A stretch of DNA of 5,171 bases from Verrucomicrobiota bacterium (GTDB lineage: Bacteria; Verrucomicrobiota; Verrucomicrobiia; Chthoniobacterales; UBA10450), in assembly GCA_003219945.1 (NCBI GenBank), contig QHQV01000448.1:1-5171 (forward strand), read 5' to 3'. Numbering within the stretch: position 1 is the stretch's first letter; each line of letters starts with the position of its first letter. Position numbers and translations under genes: made by a program. Shown here one piece after another: positions 1 through 5,171 of this stretch. The notes below the pieces were generated by a model. That model searched no databases. It was not told the DNA's origin and saw only the letters and a list, made by a program, of their open reading frames with translations.

Positions 1-34
1 GTGGAATCGCCTCCCGTAAGGGCAGCGGATCGCG

Positions 35-56
35 ACGCCATGAGGCGTGTTTTATT
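35..56 (+). terminator. Possible weak intrinsic terminator at left edge
   Basis: A 5-bp perfect stem (ACGCC at 35-39, GGCGT at 44-48) with an ATGA loop is followed by GTTTTATT. This could end a plus-strand gene lying left of the window. The stem is short and the T tract is interrupted, so the call is weak. The rest of 1-89 holds only very short open frames and no gene I can support. Confidence 0.22.
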
Positions 57-89
57 GTAGACACACTCATAATCTTTTTTGGCGGCTAA

Positions 90-293
90 TTACGCAACCC
101 GTCGATCCGATTTCGGCGAAGAGAGTCCAAGTAACTCAGCAAGGCGCGATTCATAAGATTCGCACGTCGGACAATCACCATTGGGCTTAACCCATTCTGG
201 ATGCTCGACCCGCAGGGCGTCGTGGATCTGTCGCTGAAGTTGAGCGTAAGGGCGGACCTCATCCGGACCGCTCGGAAGAGTCTTTGTTTTCAC
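90..293 (-). CDS. Small hypothetical protein with a CPTC motif
   Basis: From the GTG at 293 this encodes 67 residues beginning MKTKTLPSGP. I do not recognise a named family. The middle and end look like a genuine folded small protein: a charged helical stretch (AQLQRQIHDALRVEHPEW), then PNGDCPTCESYE with two cysteines spaced CxxC, then a leucine-rich end (SRLAELLGLSS). A CxxC pair can bind metal or be redox active, but a single pair does not decide between these. There is no signal peptide or membrane segment. The start is uncertain. The GTG gives a typical N-terminus but lacks a clear Shine-Dalgarno; a TTG at 323 would add ten residues (LVCSEPIFQI). The frame stays open all the way back to the stop of the response regulator gene, with no ATG or GTG between. 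The 138-base gap upstream (294-431) shows no convincing promoter or terminator. Confidence 0.55.
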   Translation of the reverse strand: MKTKTLPSGPDEVRPYAQLQRQIHDALRVEHPEWVKPNGDCPTCESYESRLAELLGLSSPKSDRRVA

Positions 294-431
294 GATTTGA
301 AAAATCGGCTCTGAACAGACCAACGCTATTTCGCGTACGCAGGAATTTCGATTACCACTCGTGAGGTGAACCGCACTCCCTCTTTCGAGATAGAACAGCG
401 TGACACAGACGCCTGCAATCGATGAATGCCC

Positions 432-1100
432 CTACAGCTGAATCATGCCGCGTCTCGTAGCCGTAGCCACGGCTTCGGTGCGGCTGACGACGTTCATCTT
501 GGCAAAGATAGCTTTTACGTGCGACTTCACTGTGCCTTCACTAATAAACAGCGCCGAGCCAATTTCCTTATTGCTTTTTCCTTTGGCCATCAGCTTGAGC
601 ACATCAATTTCACGCGCGCTTAATGTTTCGCCACTGACCCGCTCTGCCAGCTTGGCGGCAAGATCCATCGGAACACAAGTTTCGCCGGCGTGCACTCTGC
701 GGATGCAATCCATTAACGCCTCCCGAGGCACGTCCTTGAGCAGGTAACCTTTCGCGCCGGCTTGGATGGCGCGGTAGATATCTTCGTCACCGTCAAAGGT
801 TGTCAGAACAATGATCCGCGCGTGTTCATTGCTGGCTCGGATTTCCTTGATGGCGCTTACGCCGTCGAGCTCGGGCATTCGCAAGTCGAGTAACGCCACA
901 TCGGGATGGTGCTGCTTCCAAAGATCGACTGCTTCTCGCCCGTTGCCAGCTTCGGCGACAACCAGCATGTCCGGCTTGCGCCGAATCAGCGACACCAAAC
1001 CTTCGCGCACAACGCTGTGATCATCCGCGATGAGCACGGCGATACGTTGCTTTTTCGGCTCCGCCTTGACTTTCCGCTCAGGCTTCTTTTTGGATTTCAC
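432..1100 (-). CDS. NarL/FixJ-family response regulator (REC + LuxR-type HTH)
   Basis: A 222-residue transcription factor, the usual length for the NarL/FixJ family plus a short tail. The receiver domain spans about residues 19-137. The acidic pocket is Asp26-Asp27, the phosphoacceptor is Asp72 (LLDLRMPELDG), the switch residue is Thr100, and the conserved lysine is Lys122 (GYLLKD). The LuxR-type helix-turn-helix spans about 158-218 (LSAREIDVLKLMAKGKSNKEI, then ISEGTVKSHV). It should be phosphorylated by the adjacent kinase and then bind DNA, probably as a dimer. The start is GTG at 1100, which overlaps the kinase stop codon as GTGA. No Shine-Dalgarno is visible in front of it, so translation probably depends on coupling to the kinase. 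One oddity is a lysine-rich 19-residue N-terminal extension before the first receiver strand. The DNA target is not shown by the sequence. The family call is secure; the pathway controlled is unknown. Confidence 0.95.
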   Translation of the reverse strand: MKSKKKPERKVKAEPKKQRIAVLIADDHSVVREGLVSLIRRKPDMLVVAEAGNGREAVDLWKQHHPDVALLDLRMPELDGVSAIKEIRASNEHARIIVLTTFDGDEDIYRAIQAGAKGYLLKDVPREALMDCIRRVHAGETCVPMDLAAKLAERVSGETLSAREIDVLKLMAKGKSNKEIGSALFISEGTVKSHVKAIFAKMNVVSRTEAVATATRRGMIQL

Positions 1101-3700
1101 AGCATCGATTCGAGATTGTAGGGCACCGTAACGGCGATCTTGGTGCCTTTGCCGCGCGCGCTGCTGATCGTCAGGTTCCCGCCCATTTGTTGGACGCGTT
1201 CGCGCATTCCAGCCAAACCAAAACCATCACGTCGCGCTTTGACTTTGAATCCATCGCCGTCATCGCGAAGTTCCAGACGCAGTTCTTTTGTATTGAAGAT
1301 CAATCGCGTTTCAAAATTGCGCGGGTGCGCGTACTTGAGTGAGTTGGTCAGGGCTTCCTGGCCGATGTGCAGCAAATTCTCTTGCCAGTACTGGGGGAGA
1401 TTTCGCAGTTTGCCACGAAGATTGAAAGTCGTGTGAAGCGCAGTTCCAGCAGTTGTATTCTTGACGATTCCTTTTAGCGCTTCCCAAAAATTCCCTCGCT
1501 GCAAAGCTTGCGGCCGCAGCGCGTGGACCGATCGCCGCGCTTCATTCAAACTCTGCCGCGCCAATTCGCCGGCGCTCCGCAAATGTTGGTTTGCTTCCTT
1601 CCGACGGCAACACGCGATGGCGTCCTCCAGCGCTTCCAATTGCACGATCACACCAGTGAAACCCTGCGCGAGCGTATCGTGGATGTCTCGCGCCAATCTA
1701 TTTCGTTCTTCTAGAACGGCTGCCTGGCGGCTTTGTTCGGCAAATTCATTTAGTTGGATCGCCAGCATTGCCTGGTGCGCGAGTGCTTGCGCCAATTCGA
1801 TCTCTTCGGGCCGATAGGGAGGCCGTTCGCCGTGACGAATCCCGATGAAACCTTTCACCCGACCGCCCACCAGGGTCGGAATTCTCAGGAACTTCTTCGT
1901 TCCTCTGGATTTTAAATACTGGCGAAGCTCGATGGAGGTGTAGGGATCATTTTCCACATCTTCGCAAGCAACGGGTGCTCCCGAAAAAAGCAGCTCACGA
2001 AGTGCGGGGTCTTTCTTCCATGACGGAGGATTCTTGATGAATGGATGCTCCGGATCAGCCTTGGCGAAATTTGTGCCCTCGGCCCAAGCACGTAAAACGA
2101 GCGAATCATTCGAATCGTTGAGCAACCAAAGGATCACGCTTTGCGCTCCAAGCATGCGACCGATTGTGCTCAACATTTCTCCGAGGAACTTGTCCGGCGC
2201 CGGTGCAGTCGCAAGAACATCCAGGCTGTAGGTTAGTGCCTCCACCTGACCGCGGGCGACTCGCTCCGAGGCGCGCAACGCTTCCTCAGCACGATCACGC
2301 TCTATTGCGACTCGTACAACGTGCGTCGCTAACTCAAGCAGCTCGATGTCGTCCGAATTTGGTATTCGCGCTTGGCGATAGTACATACAGAAGGTTCCCA
2401 GGACTTTTCCCTTCGAAGAGAGTACTGGGTTCGACCAGGAGGCCTGAAAACCGTGCTTCAGTGCGGAAGCGCGATGCTCCGGCACGTCCCAAAGCGGGTC
2501 AGTCGCGATGTTCTCGACGATGACTCTTGTGCCTCGGTATGCCGCGGTGCCGCACGAGCCGGCACACGGCCCGATTGGTAGCTTTTCCATCTGCTGGATC
2601 CACTCACTGGGGAGACTCGGTCCTGCAATCGAATCCAGATGGACACCGTCGGGATTCAGCAACAACACGGAAGCGAGCGTGCCGCTTCGCTGCTCTTGGA
2701 TAATCAAACACAATGCATTTAGGATCTCCTTGAGCGGGACTCCGGTCGCGACCATCTCCAGGAGTTGTTTCTCTCCCGCGAGCAAAGCTTCACCTTGTTT
2801 GCGCTTGGTGATATCGCGCAGAACCGCCTGGAAATATCCGCCGCGTATCGCGGAGACGGAGACTTCCACTGGAACGATTTCGCCGTTCTTGCGTACGAAC
2901 TTTCTCTCGAATCGTACGATCCTTCCCATCCTTATCTTCTCGAGCTTCTCTCGAAACAAATGGCGTTCTTCCGGCAGATAGGTGTCGGTGACCGGCGTGC
3001 CGACCAACTGATCCTGAGGAATTCCAGCCAGCTCAGCGCCGGCGCGGTTCCCTAAAAAACAAATACCGTCGGCATCAACGACGTAGATTGCGTCGGGTGA
3101 AATCTCGATCAGATCTCGATACTTCTCTTCGCTCTTACGAAGTCTTTCTTCGGCTGATTTGCGCTCGGTTATATCCCGTAAGGTGCAAAGGGTGGACAAA
3201 AATTCGCCGCTCTCCGAAAGACGCGGGACCGATGCGCCATCGAAATGCACAATGCCGTCATCCTTCGTTCTCCAGCGGACTTGATATTCCCGTGTTTCGC
3301 CTTTCAGCAAATCCGCGAGCATTTCACGAGCAAACTCCCGGTCCTCGGGAACGAGCAGGAGTTCAAAAATGTTGGCTCCGCGCAATTCCGATTCTGAATA
3401 GCCGCTCAGTTCAACGCCGCGGTGGTTAATGCAAAGGATTTTTCCGATGCGATCCAGGGAAAGAATCACATCGCGGGATAATTTGAACAGGTGCTTTGCG
3501 GCGCTTTCATCAGCCGCGGCTGCAGAACAAGGCATCTGCTGATTTCGGATTTCGGAGTTTGAATTGGAGCTTGGCTCGGTGTGGAACGGCTGAGTTGGGG
3601 CGCTCGTGCGCATGGGGAAACTGTAACGCTCTGACGCGGTCGCGTCACCTTTGTTTCCTTCCCTCGAAAGAGGTGTTATCGGCTCCCACTTGCGGAGCAT
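1097..3700 (-). CDS. Soluble PAS-PAS-GAF-GAF sensor histidine kinase (NarX/HPK7 type)
   Basis: An 867-residue kinase with no hydrophobic segment long enough to cross the membrane, so it should sense a cytosolic signal. Order of parts: a polar, probably disordered leader (1-65); PAS with PAC end (about 68-180, ending RDITERK); a second PAS (about 190-301, ending RDITKRK); GAF (about 315-470, with GPCAGSCGTAAYRG); a second GAF (about 498-652); a HisKA_3 dimerisation domain with phospho-accepting His674 (LARDIHDTLAQGF); and a HATPase domain with N box Asn786 (QEALTNSLKYA), G1 box DDGDGF at 813-818, G2 box GFGLAGMRER at 826-835 and GKGT at 850-853. All catalytic motifs are intact. The ligands of the PAS and GAF domains cannot be told from sequence; no haem or bilin signature stands out. 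The ATG at 3700 is chosen because GGGAGGA lies 7 bases upstream. Internal ATGs at codons 30 and 56 lack such a site. The gene overlaps the regulator gene by four bases, so the two form one operon. Confidence 0.95.
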   Translation of the reverse strand: MLRKWEPITPLSREGNKGDATASERYSFPMRTSAPTQPFHTEPSSNSNSEIRNQQMPCSAAAADESAAKHLFKLSRDVILSLDRIGKILCINHRGVELSGYSESELRGANIFELLLVPEDREFAREMLADLLKGETREYQVRWRTKDDGIVHFDGASVPRLSESGEFLSTLCTLRDITERKSAEERLRKSEEKYRDLIEISPDAIYVVDADGICFLGNRAGAELAGIPQDQLVGTPVTDTYLPEERHLFREKLEKIRMGRIVRFERKFVRKNGEIVPVEVSVSAIRGGYFQAVLRDITKRKQGEALLAGEKQLLEMVATGVPLKEILNALCLIIQEQRSGTLASVLLLNPDGVHLDSIAGPSLPSEWIQQMEKLPIGPCAGSCGTAAYRGTRVIVENIATDPLWDVPEHRASALKHGFQASWSNPVLSSKGKVLGTFCMYYRQARIPNSDDIELLELATHVVRVAIERDRAEEALRASERVARGQVEALTYSLDVLATAPAPDKFLGEMLSTIGRMLGAQSVILWLLNDSNDSLVLRAWAEGTNFAKADPEHPFIKNPPSWKKDPALRELLFSGAPVACEDVENDPYTSIELRQYLKSRGTKKFLRIPTLVGGRVKGFIGIRHGERPPYRPEEIELAQALAHQAMLAIQLNEFAEQSRQAAVLEERNRLARDIHDTLAQGFTGVIVQLEALEDAIACCRRKEANQHLRSAGELARQSLNEARRSVHALRPQALQRGNFWEALKGIVKNTTAGTALHTTFNLRGKLRNLPQYWQENLLHIGQEALTNSLKYAHPRNFETRLIFNTKELRLELRDDGDGFKVKARRDGFGLAGMRERVQQMGGNLTISSARGKGTKIAVTVPYNLESML
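3632..3647. repeat. 16-bp perfect palindrome-like inverted repeat in the kinase leader
   Basis: TGACGCG-GT-CGCGTCA has perfect 7-bp arms around a 2-base centre. It lies inside codons 18-23 of the kinase gene, 53 bases into the reading frame. The shape is that of a dimeric-protein operator, but a chance coding palindrome cannot be excluded. It would lie upstream of the coding region only if the kinase started at codon 30, which lacks a ribosome binding site. Confidence 0.4.
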
Positions 3701-3707
3701 CGAAAAA

Positions 3708-3728
3708 TCCTCCCACTGCCTCCCACTG
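3708..3728 (-). promoter_or_regulatory. Ribosome binding site of the kinase gene within a tandem 10-bp repeat
   Basis: On the minus strand GGGAGGA (3714-3708) sits 7 bases before the ATG at 3700 and decides the start. The 10-mer CAGTGGGAGG is present twice in tandem without mismatch (3728-3719 and 3718-3709), so a second Shine-Dalgarno-like GGGAGG lies 10 bases further upstream. Only the proximal copy is correctly spaced. Confidence 0.65.
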
Positions 3729-3739
3729 CGTCGTCGTGG

Positions 3740-3759
3740 CGCAGCCGGAGGCGAGCTAC
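3740..3759 (-). repeat. Possible partial copy of the 5052-5112 inverted-repeat element
   Basis: Read on the minus strand, 3759-3740 shows GTAGC, then CG, then CCTCCGGC, then TGCG, in the same order as the left half of the element at 5056-5078. The difference is one substitution plus three missing bases. The GCC-TCC-GGC mini-hairpin is preserved, but there is no matching right arm. It lies in the divergent intergenic region between the kinase and the plus-strand operon. The match is short, so shared origin is plausible rather than proven. Confidence 0.35.
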
Positions 3760-3784
3760 GTTTCGAACAACAAAGTTATCAGAA

Positions 3785-3955
3785 ATGAAAACCAAACAAG
3801 TTCAAAGCAATTCCAAGCTGGGCCTGGGGAGAATTTTCCGACGTTCCTCGCGGCGTCACAACCCGCTGCTCGTGCTCAACATGGCTCTGTTTAACTTCAC
3901 GGACGGATGGAACCGAGTTTTTTCGAGGGATCAATATGCACGGTTCTCTGTTTGA
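3785..3955 (+). CDS. Possible small protein (56 aa) overlapping the SRPBCC gene start
   Basis: ATG at 3785 opens a 56-residue frame starting MKTKQVQSNS and ending in TGA at 3953. The protein is basic at the N-terminal half (GRIFRRSSRRHN), followed by a short hydrophobic run (PLLVLNMALFNF) and an aromatic, charged tail (TDGWNRVFSRDQYARFSV). Codons in the middle favour G or C at the third position, as a real gene in this genome would. I do not recognise a family. The hydrophobic run is about 12 residues, too short for a clear membrane helix. No strong Shine-Dalgarno precedes the ATG. Its last 20 bases overlap the start of the SRPBCC gene, which would allow coupled translation. It could instead be a chance frame in the leader region. 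Confidence 0.35.
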   Translation: MKTKQVQSNSKLGLGRIFRRSSRRHNPLLVLNMALFNFTDGWNRVFSRDQYARFSV

Positions 3956-4400
3956 GAACTCGACGGAGGCAATGAATCGTGCGCCGGCCGTGCAGCCGGC
4001 GATAAACGCAGCTCAACAGTTCGTTGTTGTGAGGGCGCCCATCGCCCGCGTGTATGAACAATGGGCGCGTATTGAGGACCTGCCGAGATTTATCACCTCA
4101 CTTCGGCAGGTGCGAAGAATTGATGACACGCATTTTTCTTGTGTCTGGCATCCCAACGGCGAAGACAAACAGGGAATCTTTCACATCGTGCTTCAAATTC
4201 CTGGTCGCCGGATCGCGTGGCGCACCATCTCGAACGACTTCATGTCGGGCGTGGTCTCCTTCGAGCCGTGTTCTGAACAGGAAACCGAAGTAACTTTGAA
4301 GGTCCGTTCGATCTTCGATCCGCCCAATCTGTCGCGGAGACTCGAAGAATATTTGGGCAACTTCAAACGGCTGGTGGAAAGAGCGGAGGGCAGAGAATGA
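3936..4400 (+). CDS. SRPBCC (START-like, polyketide cyclase/dehydrase type) family protein
   Basis: A 154-residue protein whose residues 26-150 match the SRPBCC pattern: a first strand (QQFVVVRAPIARVYEQWARIEDLPRF), a middle of strands (IDDTHFSCVW, GIFHIVLQIPGRRIAWRTIS), GVVSFEP near residue 105, the strand TEVTLKVRSIF and a long C-terminal helix (LSRRLEEYLGNFKRLVERA). The fold makes a deep hydrophobic pocket; members bind lipids, polyketides or other small hydrophobic ligands, and some are enzymes. The ligand is not evident here. There is no signal peptide or fused membrane domain. The ATG at 3936 is chosen because GAGGGA (3925-3930) lies 5 bases upstream; the alternative ATG at 3972 has GGAGG only 2 bases away, which is too close. 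The gene is divergent from the kinase and leads a run of plus-strand genes ending in the DUF5069 gene. The fold assignment is good; the function is unknown. Confidence 0.82.
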   Translation: MHGSLFENSTEAMNRAPAVQPAINAAQQFVVVRAPIARVYEQWARIEDLPRFITSLRQVRRIDDTHFSCVWHPNGEDKQGIFHIVLQIPGRRIAWRTISNDFMSGVVSFEPCSEQETEVTLKVRSIFDPPNLSRRLEEYLGNFKRLVERAEGRE

Positions 4401-4561
4401 GGAAGGTTCCGACAGTGGAAGAGCTGGTAGCAAGCTACTGGCAAAGATTGGCGCGCTCTATCGAAAGACCGAATATCAGAAAAAGCCGCGCACCGTTGTC
4501 GCTTCGCCGGCGAAACTCCGAAAGGTTGCGGCGTCGAATTCACCGCCCCGTAGCTGCGTAA
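4397..4561 (+). CDS. Possible small basic protein (54 aa), ATGA-coupled to the SRPBCC gene
   Basis: The ATG at 4397 overlaps the SRPBCC stop as ATGA and has GGAGGG (4385-4390) 6 bases upstream, an almost ideal ribosome binding site. The frame runs 54 codons to TAA at 4559. The N-terminal part (MRKVPTVEELVASYWQRLARSIERPN) looks like an amphipathic helix. The C-terminal part is very rich in arginine (LSLRRRNSERLRRRIHR), which may be a nucleic-acid-binding tail or a sign that the frame drifts out of real coding. Another frame over 4401-4545 is also open and protein-like, including LLAKIGALYRKTEYQKKP, so a frameshifted remnant of a longer gene is an alternative. No family is recognised. It fills most of the 189-base space between two better-supported genes and ends 28 bases before the next start. 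Confidence 0.42.
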   Translation: MRKVPTVEELVASYWQRLARSIERPNIRKSRAPLSLRRRNSERLRRRIHRPVAA

Positions 4562-4589
4562 ACCAAACAGCCACGAAAGGAAGAAACGT

Positions 4590-5054
4590 ATGCATGAGGA
4601 CCTTGAAAAAGTGAAACTGCTCGCGCGTGATTTGCGGGATCGAAAAGAATTCCCGCGCAGCCCGCGCGCTACGCTGGCGGGCTATGTGCTCGCGGCCCGC
4701 GCAGTGGATAAATGCCGCGCCGTGCTTGTGGATTTGCATGGCGAATATCATTCTAATTGCCCGCTCGACCAACGCTGGCTGAACTTTGCCGAAATTGATT
4801 ACGGCGATTTCCGTTCCCTGGTTGCCAGCGGTGCAAACGACGACGAGATCGCGGAGTGGATTGAGGAACATGCGAAGAAACGTCCGCGCGCTGAGATCGT
4901 TGCCTGGAACAATAAGGAACGCGATCTGCGCCTGAGCGATCTGCCGCACGAGCTCCAGGAATACATGGAAAATTACATCCACCGATATGTCCCGCGTAAT
5001 CGCGTCGTGTATCACTGGTTCGACGTGTACGATCTGGAAGAGCAACGGATCTGA
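4590..5054 (+). CDS. DUF5069-type protein of unknown function
   Basis: A 154-residue soluble protein that I recognise as resembling the DUF5069 family, whose function is not known. Visible landmarks: an N-terminal helix ending ARDLRDRKEFPRSP (12-25); the segment TLAGYVLAARAVDKCRAVL (28-46), with Asp40, Lys41 and Cys42; GEYHSNCPLDQRWLNF (51-66), with His54, Cys57 and Asp60; an acidic helical middle (GANDDEIAEWIEEHAKK); and an aromatic C-terminus (YHWFDVYDLEEQRI). The His/Cys/Asp residues in the second and third landmarks are candidate functional residues, which is inference. No signal peptide or membrane segment is present. The ATG at 4590 is supported by AAAGGAAG (4576-4583), about 7-8 bases upstream. 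It is the last gene of the plus-strand run, and its stop codon forms the outer end of the inverted repeat at 5052-5112. The length fits a complete protein. Confidence 0.8.
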   Translation: MHEDLEKVKLLARDLRDRKEFPRSPRATLAGYVLAARAVDKCRAVLVDLHGEYHSNCPLDQRWLNFAEIDYGDFRSLVASGANDDEIAEWIEEHAKKRPRAEIVAWNNKERDLRLSDLPHELQEYMENYIHRYVPRNRVVYHWFDVYDLEEQRI

Positions 5055-5112
5055 AGTAGCGCGAGCCTCCGGCTTGCGTGATGTTCGCAACCGAGACGGT
5101 CGCGCTACTTCA
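5052..5112. repeat. 61-bp inverted repeat folding into a closed four-way junction (REP-like)
   Basis: Perfect 13-bp arms, TGAAGTAGCGCGA (5052-5064) and TCGCGCTACTTCA (5100-5112), enclose 35 bases. These divide exactly into three hairpins: GCC-TCC-GGC (5065-5073), TTGCG-TGATGTT-CGCAA (5074-5090; 5-bp stem, 7-base loop) and CCG-AGA-CGG (5091-5099). No base is left unpaired at the junction. The left arm includes the TGA of the DUF5069 gene. There is no T tract on the right, so it is not a classical intrinsic terminator, though it could block transcription or protect the 3' end of either convergent transcript. The form suggests a REP-type interspersed palindrome. No transposase is visible nearby. 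Confidence 0.8.
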
Positions 5113-5171
5113 TTGGTGGTTTCTCAACTTCTCGCAATCTGATGTTGATCTCCGAGGTAAGCGTCCGATGA
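5105..5171 (-). CDS. Possible C-terminal fragment of a convergent gene
   Basis: On the minus strand one frame is open from the window edge for 21 codons, reading ...TSEINIRLREVEKPPMK, to TAG at 5107-5105. The residues look like an ordinary protein end, and its stop falls inside the right arm of the inverted repeat, mirroring the DUF5069 stop in the left arm. The fragment is far too short to assign a family, and other frames here are also briefly open. Confidence 0.28.
   Translation of the reverse strand, partial: HRTLTSEINIRLREVEKPPMK

Noticed and set aside
1..89. Plus-strand frames ending at 60 and 89 as a possible gene end from the left
   Set aside because: They are 19 and 28 codons with no recognisable sequence, not distinguishable from chance.
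3662..3673. CCTC-GAAA-GAGG mini-hairpin near the kinase start, with a similar CCTCTTTCGAG at 379-389
   Set aside because: The stem is only 4 bp, and an 11-base match within 5 kb is expected by chance.
445..3894. Many plus-strand open frames of 60-160 codons opposite the kinase and regulator genes, such as 2508-2981, 2164-2523 and 3496-3894
   Set aside because: They run antisense to two genes with intact domain motifs. Their translations are rich in Ser, Arg and Cys with no recognisable domain, as expected for shadow frames.
3701..3935. Search for sigma-70 promoters on both strands of the divergent region
   Set aside because: No -35/-10 pair with acceptable match and spacing was found on either strand, so none is annotated.
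3982..4001. Hairpin CGCCGG...CCGGCG with an 8-base loop in the early SRPBCC coding region
   Set aside because: It encodes ordinary Ala/Pro codons and can arise from GC-rich codon choice. It is not positioned over the preferred start or ribosome site.
4098..5090. Minus-strand frames 4098-4433, 4193-4543 and 4476-5090
   Set aside because: The last two overlap each other and all lie opposite the plus-strand operon. The SRPBCC and DUF5069 genes have ribosome sites and family-like sequence, whereas these have neither. The 204-aa frame is the mirror of the DUF5069 gene.
5074..5090. tRNA-like reading of the cloverleaf, with a 5-bp stem and 7-base loop like an anticodon arm
   Set aside because: The outer stem is 13 bp, the side arms have only 3 bp, there is no T-loop consensus or linker bases, and the total is 61 bases. 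It is not a tRNA.

Overview
The window looks like chromosomal DNA from a moderately GC-rich environmental bacterium. The best taxonomic hint is the last complete gene, which resembles the DUF5069 family. As I recall it, that family is common in Verrucomicrobiota, so a soil Verrucomicrobiota origin is the leading guess. This is memory of the family, not a search result. Nothing here looks like a phage, transposase, CRISPR array, tRNA or rRNA.

Layout. Positions 1-89 hold no convincing gene, only a weak hairpin followed by a short T tract. Positions 90-293 (minus strand) encode a small unrecognised protein with a CPTC motif. Positions 3700-432 (minus strand) are a tightly coupled two-component operon: a large soluble PAS-PAS-GAF-GAF histidine kinase of the NarX/HPK7 type, followed through a 4-base GTGA overlap by a NarL/FixJ-family response regulator. 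A divergent intergenic region follows. To its right, on the plus strand, lies an apparent operon: a possible 56-aa ORF, an SRPBCC (START-like) protein, a possible 54-aa ORF joined by an ATGA overlap, and a DUF5069-type protein. A 61-bp inverted repeat sits exactly at the end of that operon. A possible last fragment of a convergent minus-strand gene lies beyond it.

How the genes may work together. The kinase has no membrane segment, so it should sense a cytosolic signal through its PAS and GAF domains and phosphorylate Asp72 of the regulator next door. The divergently transcribed SRPBCC/DUF5069 operon shares the upstream region with the kinase gene and is a natural candidate target, but no operator could be identified, so this link is inference.

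The most striking structural signal is the 61-bp element at 5052-5112. Its 13-bp arms are perfect, and the 35 bases between them fold into three adjacent hairpins with no unpaired base at the junction, giving a cloverleaf-like four-way junction. Its left arm contains the stop codon of the DUF5069 gene, and its right arm contains the stop of the putative convergent gene. A partial relative of its left half may lie at 3740-3759. No complete novel defence or mobile system is visible.
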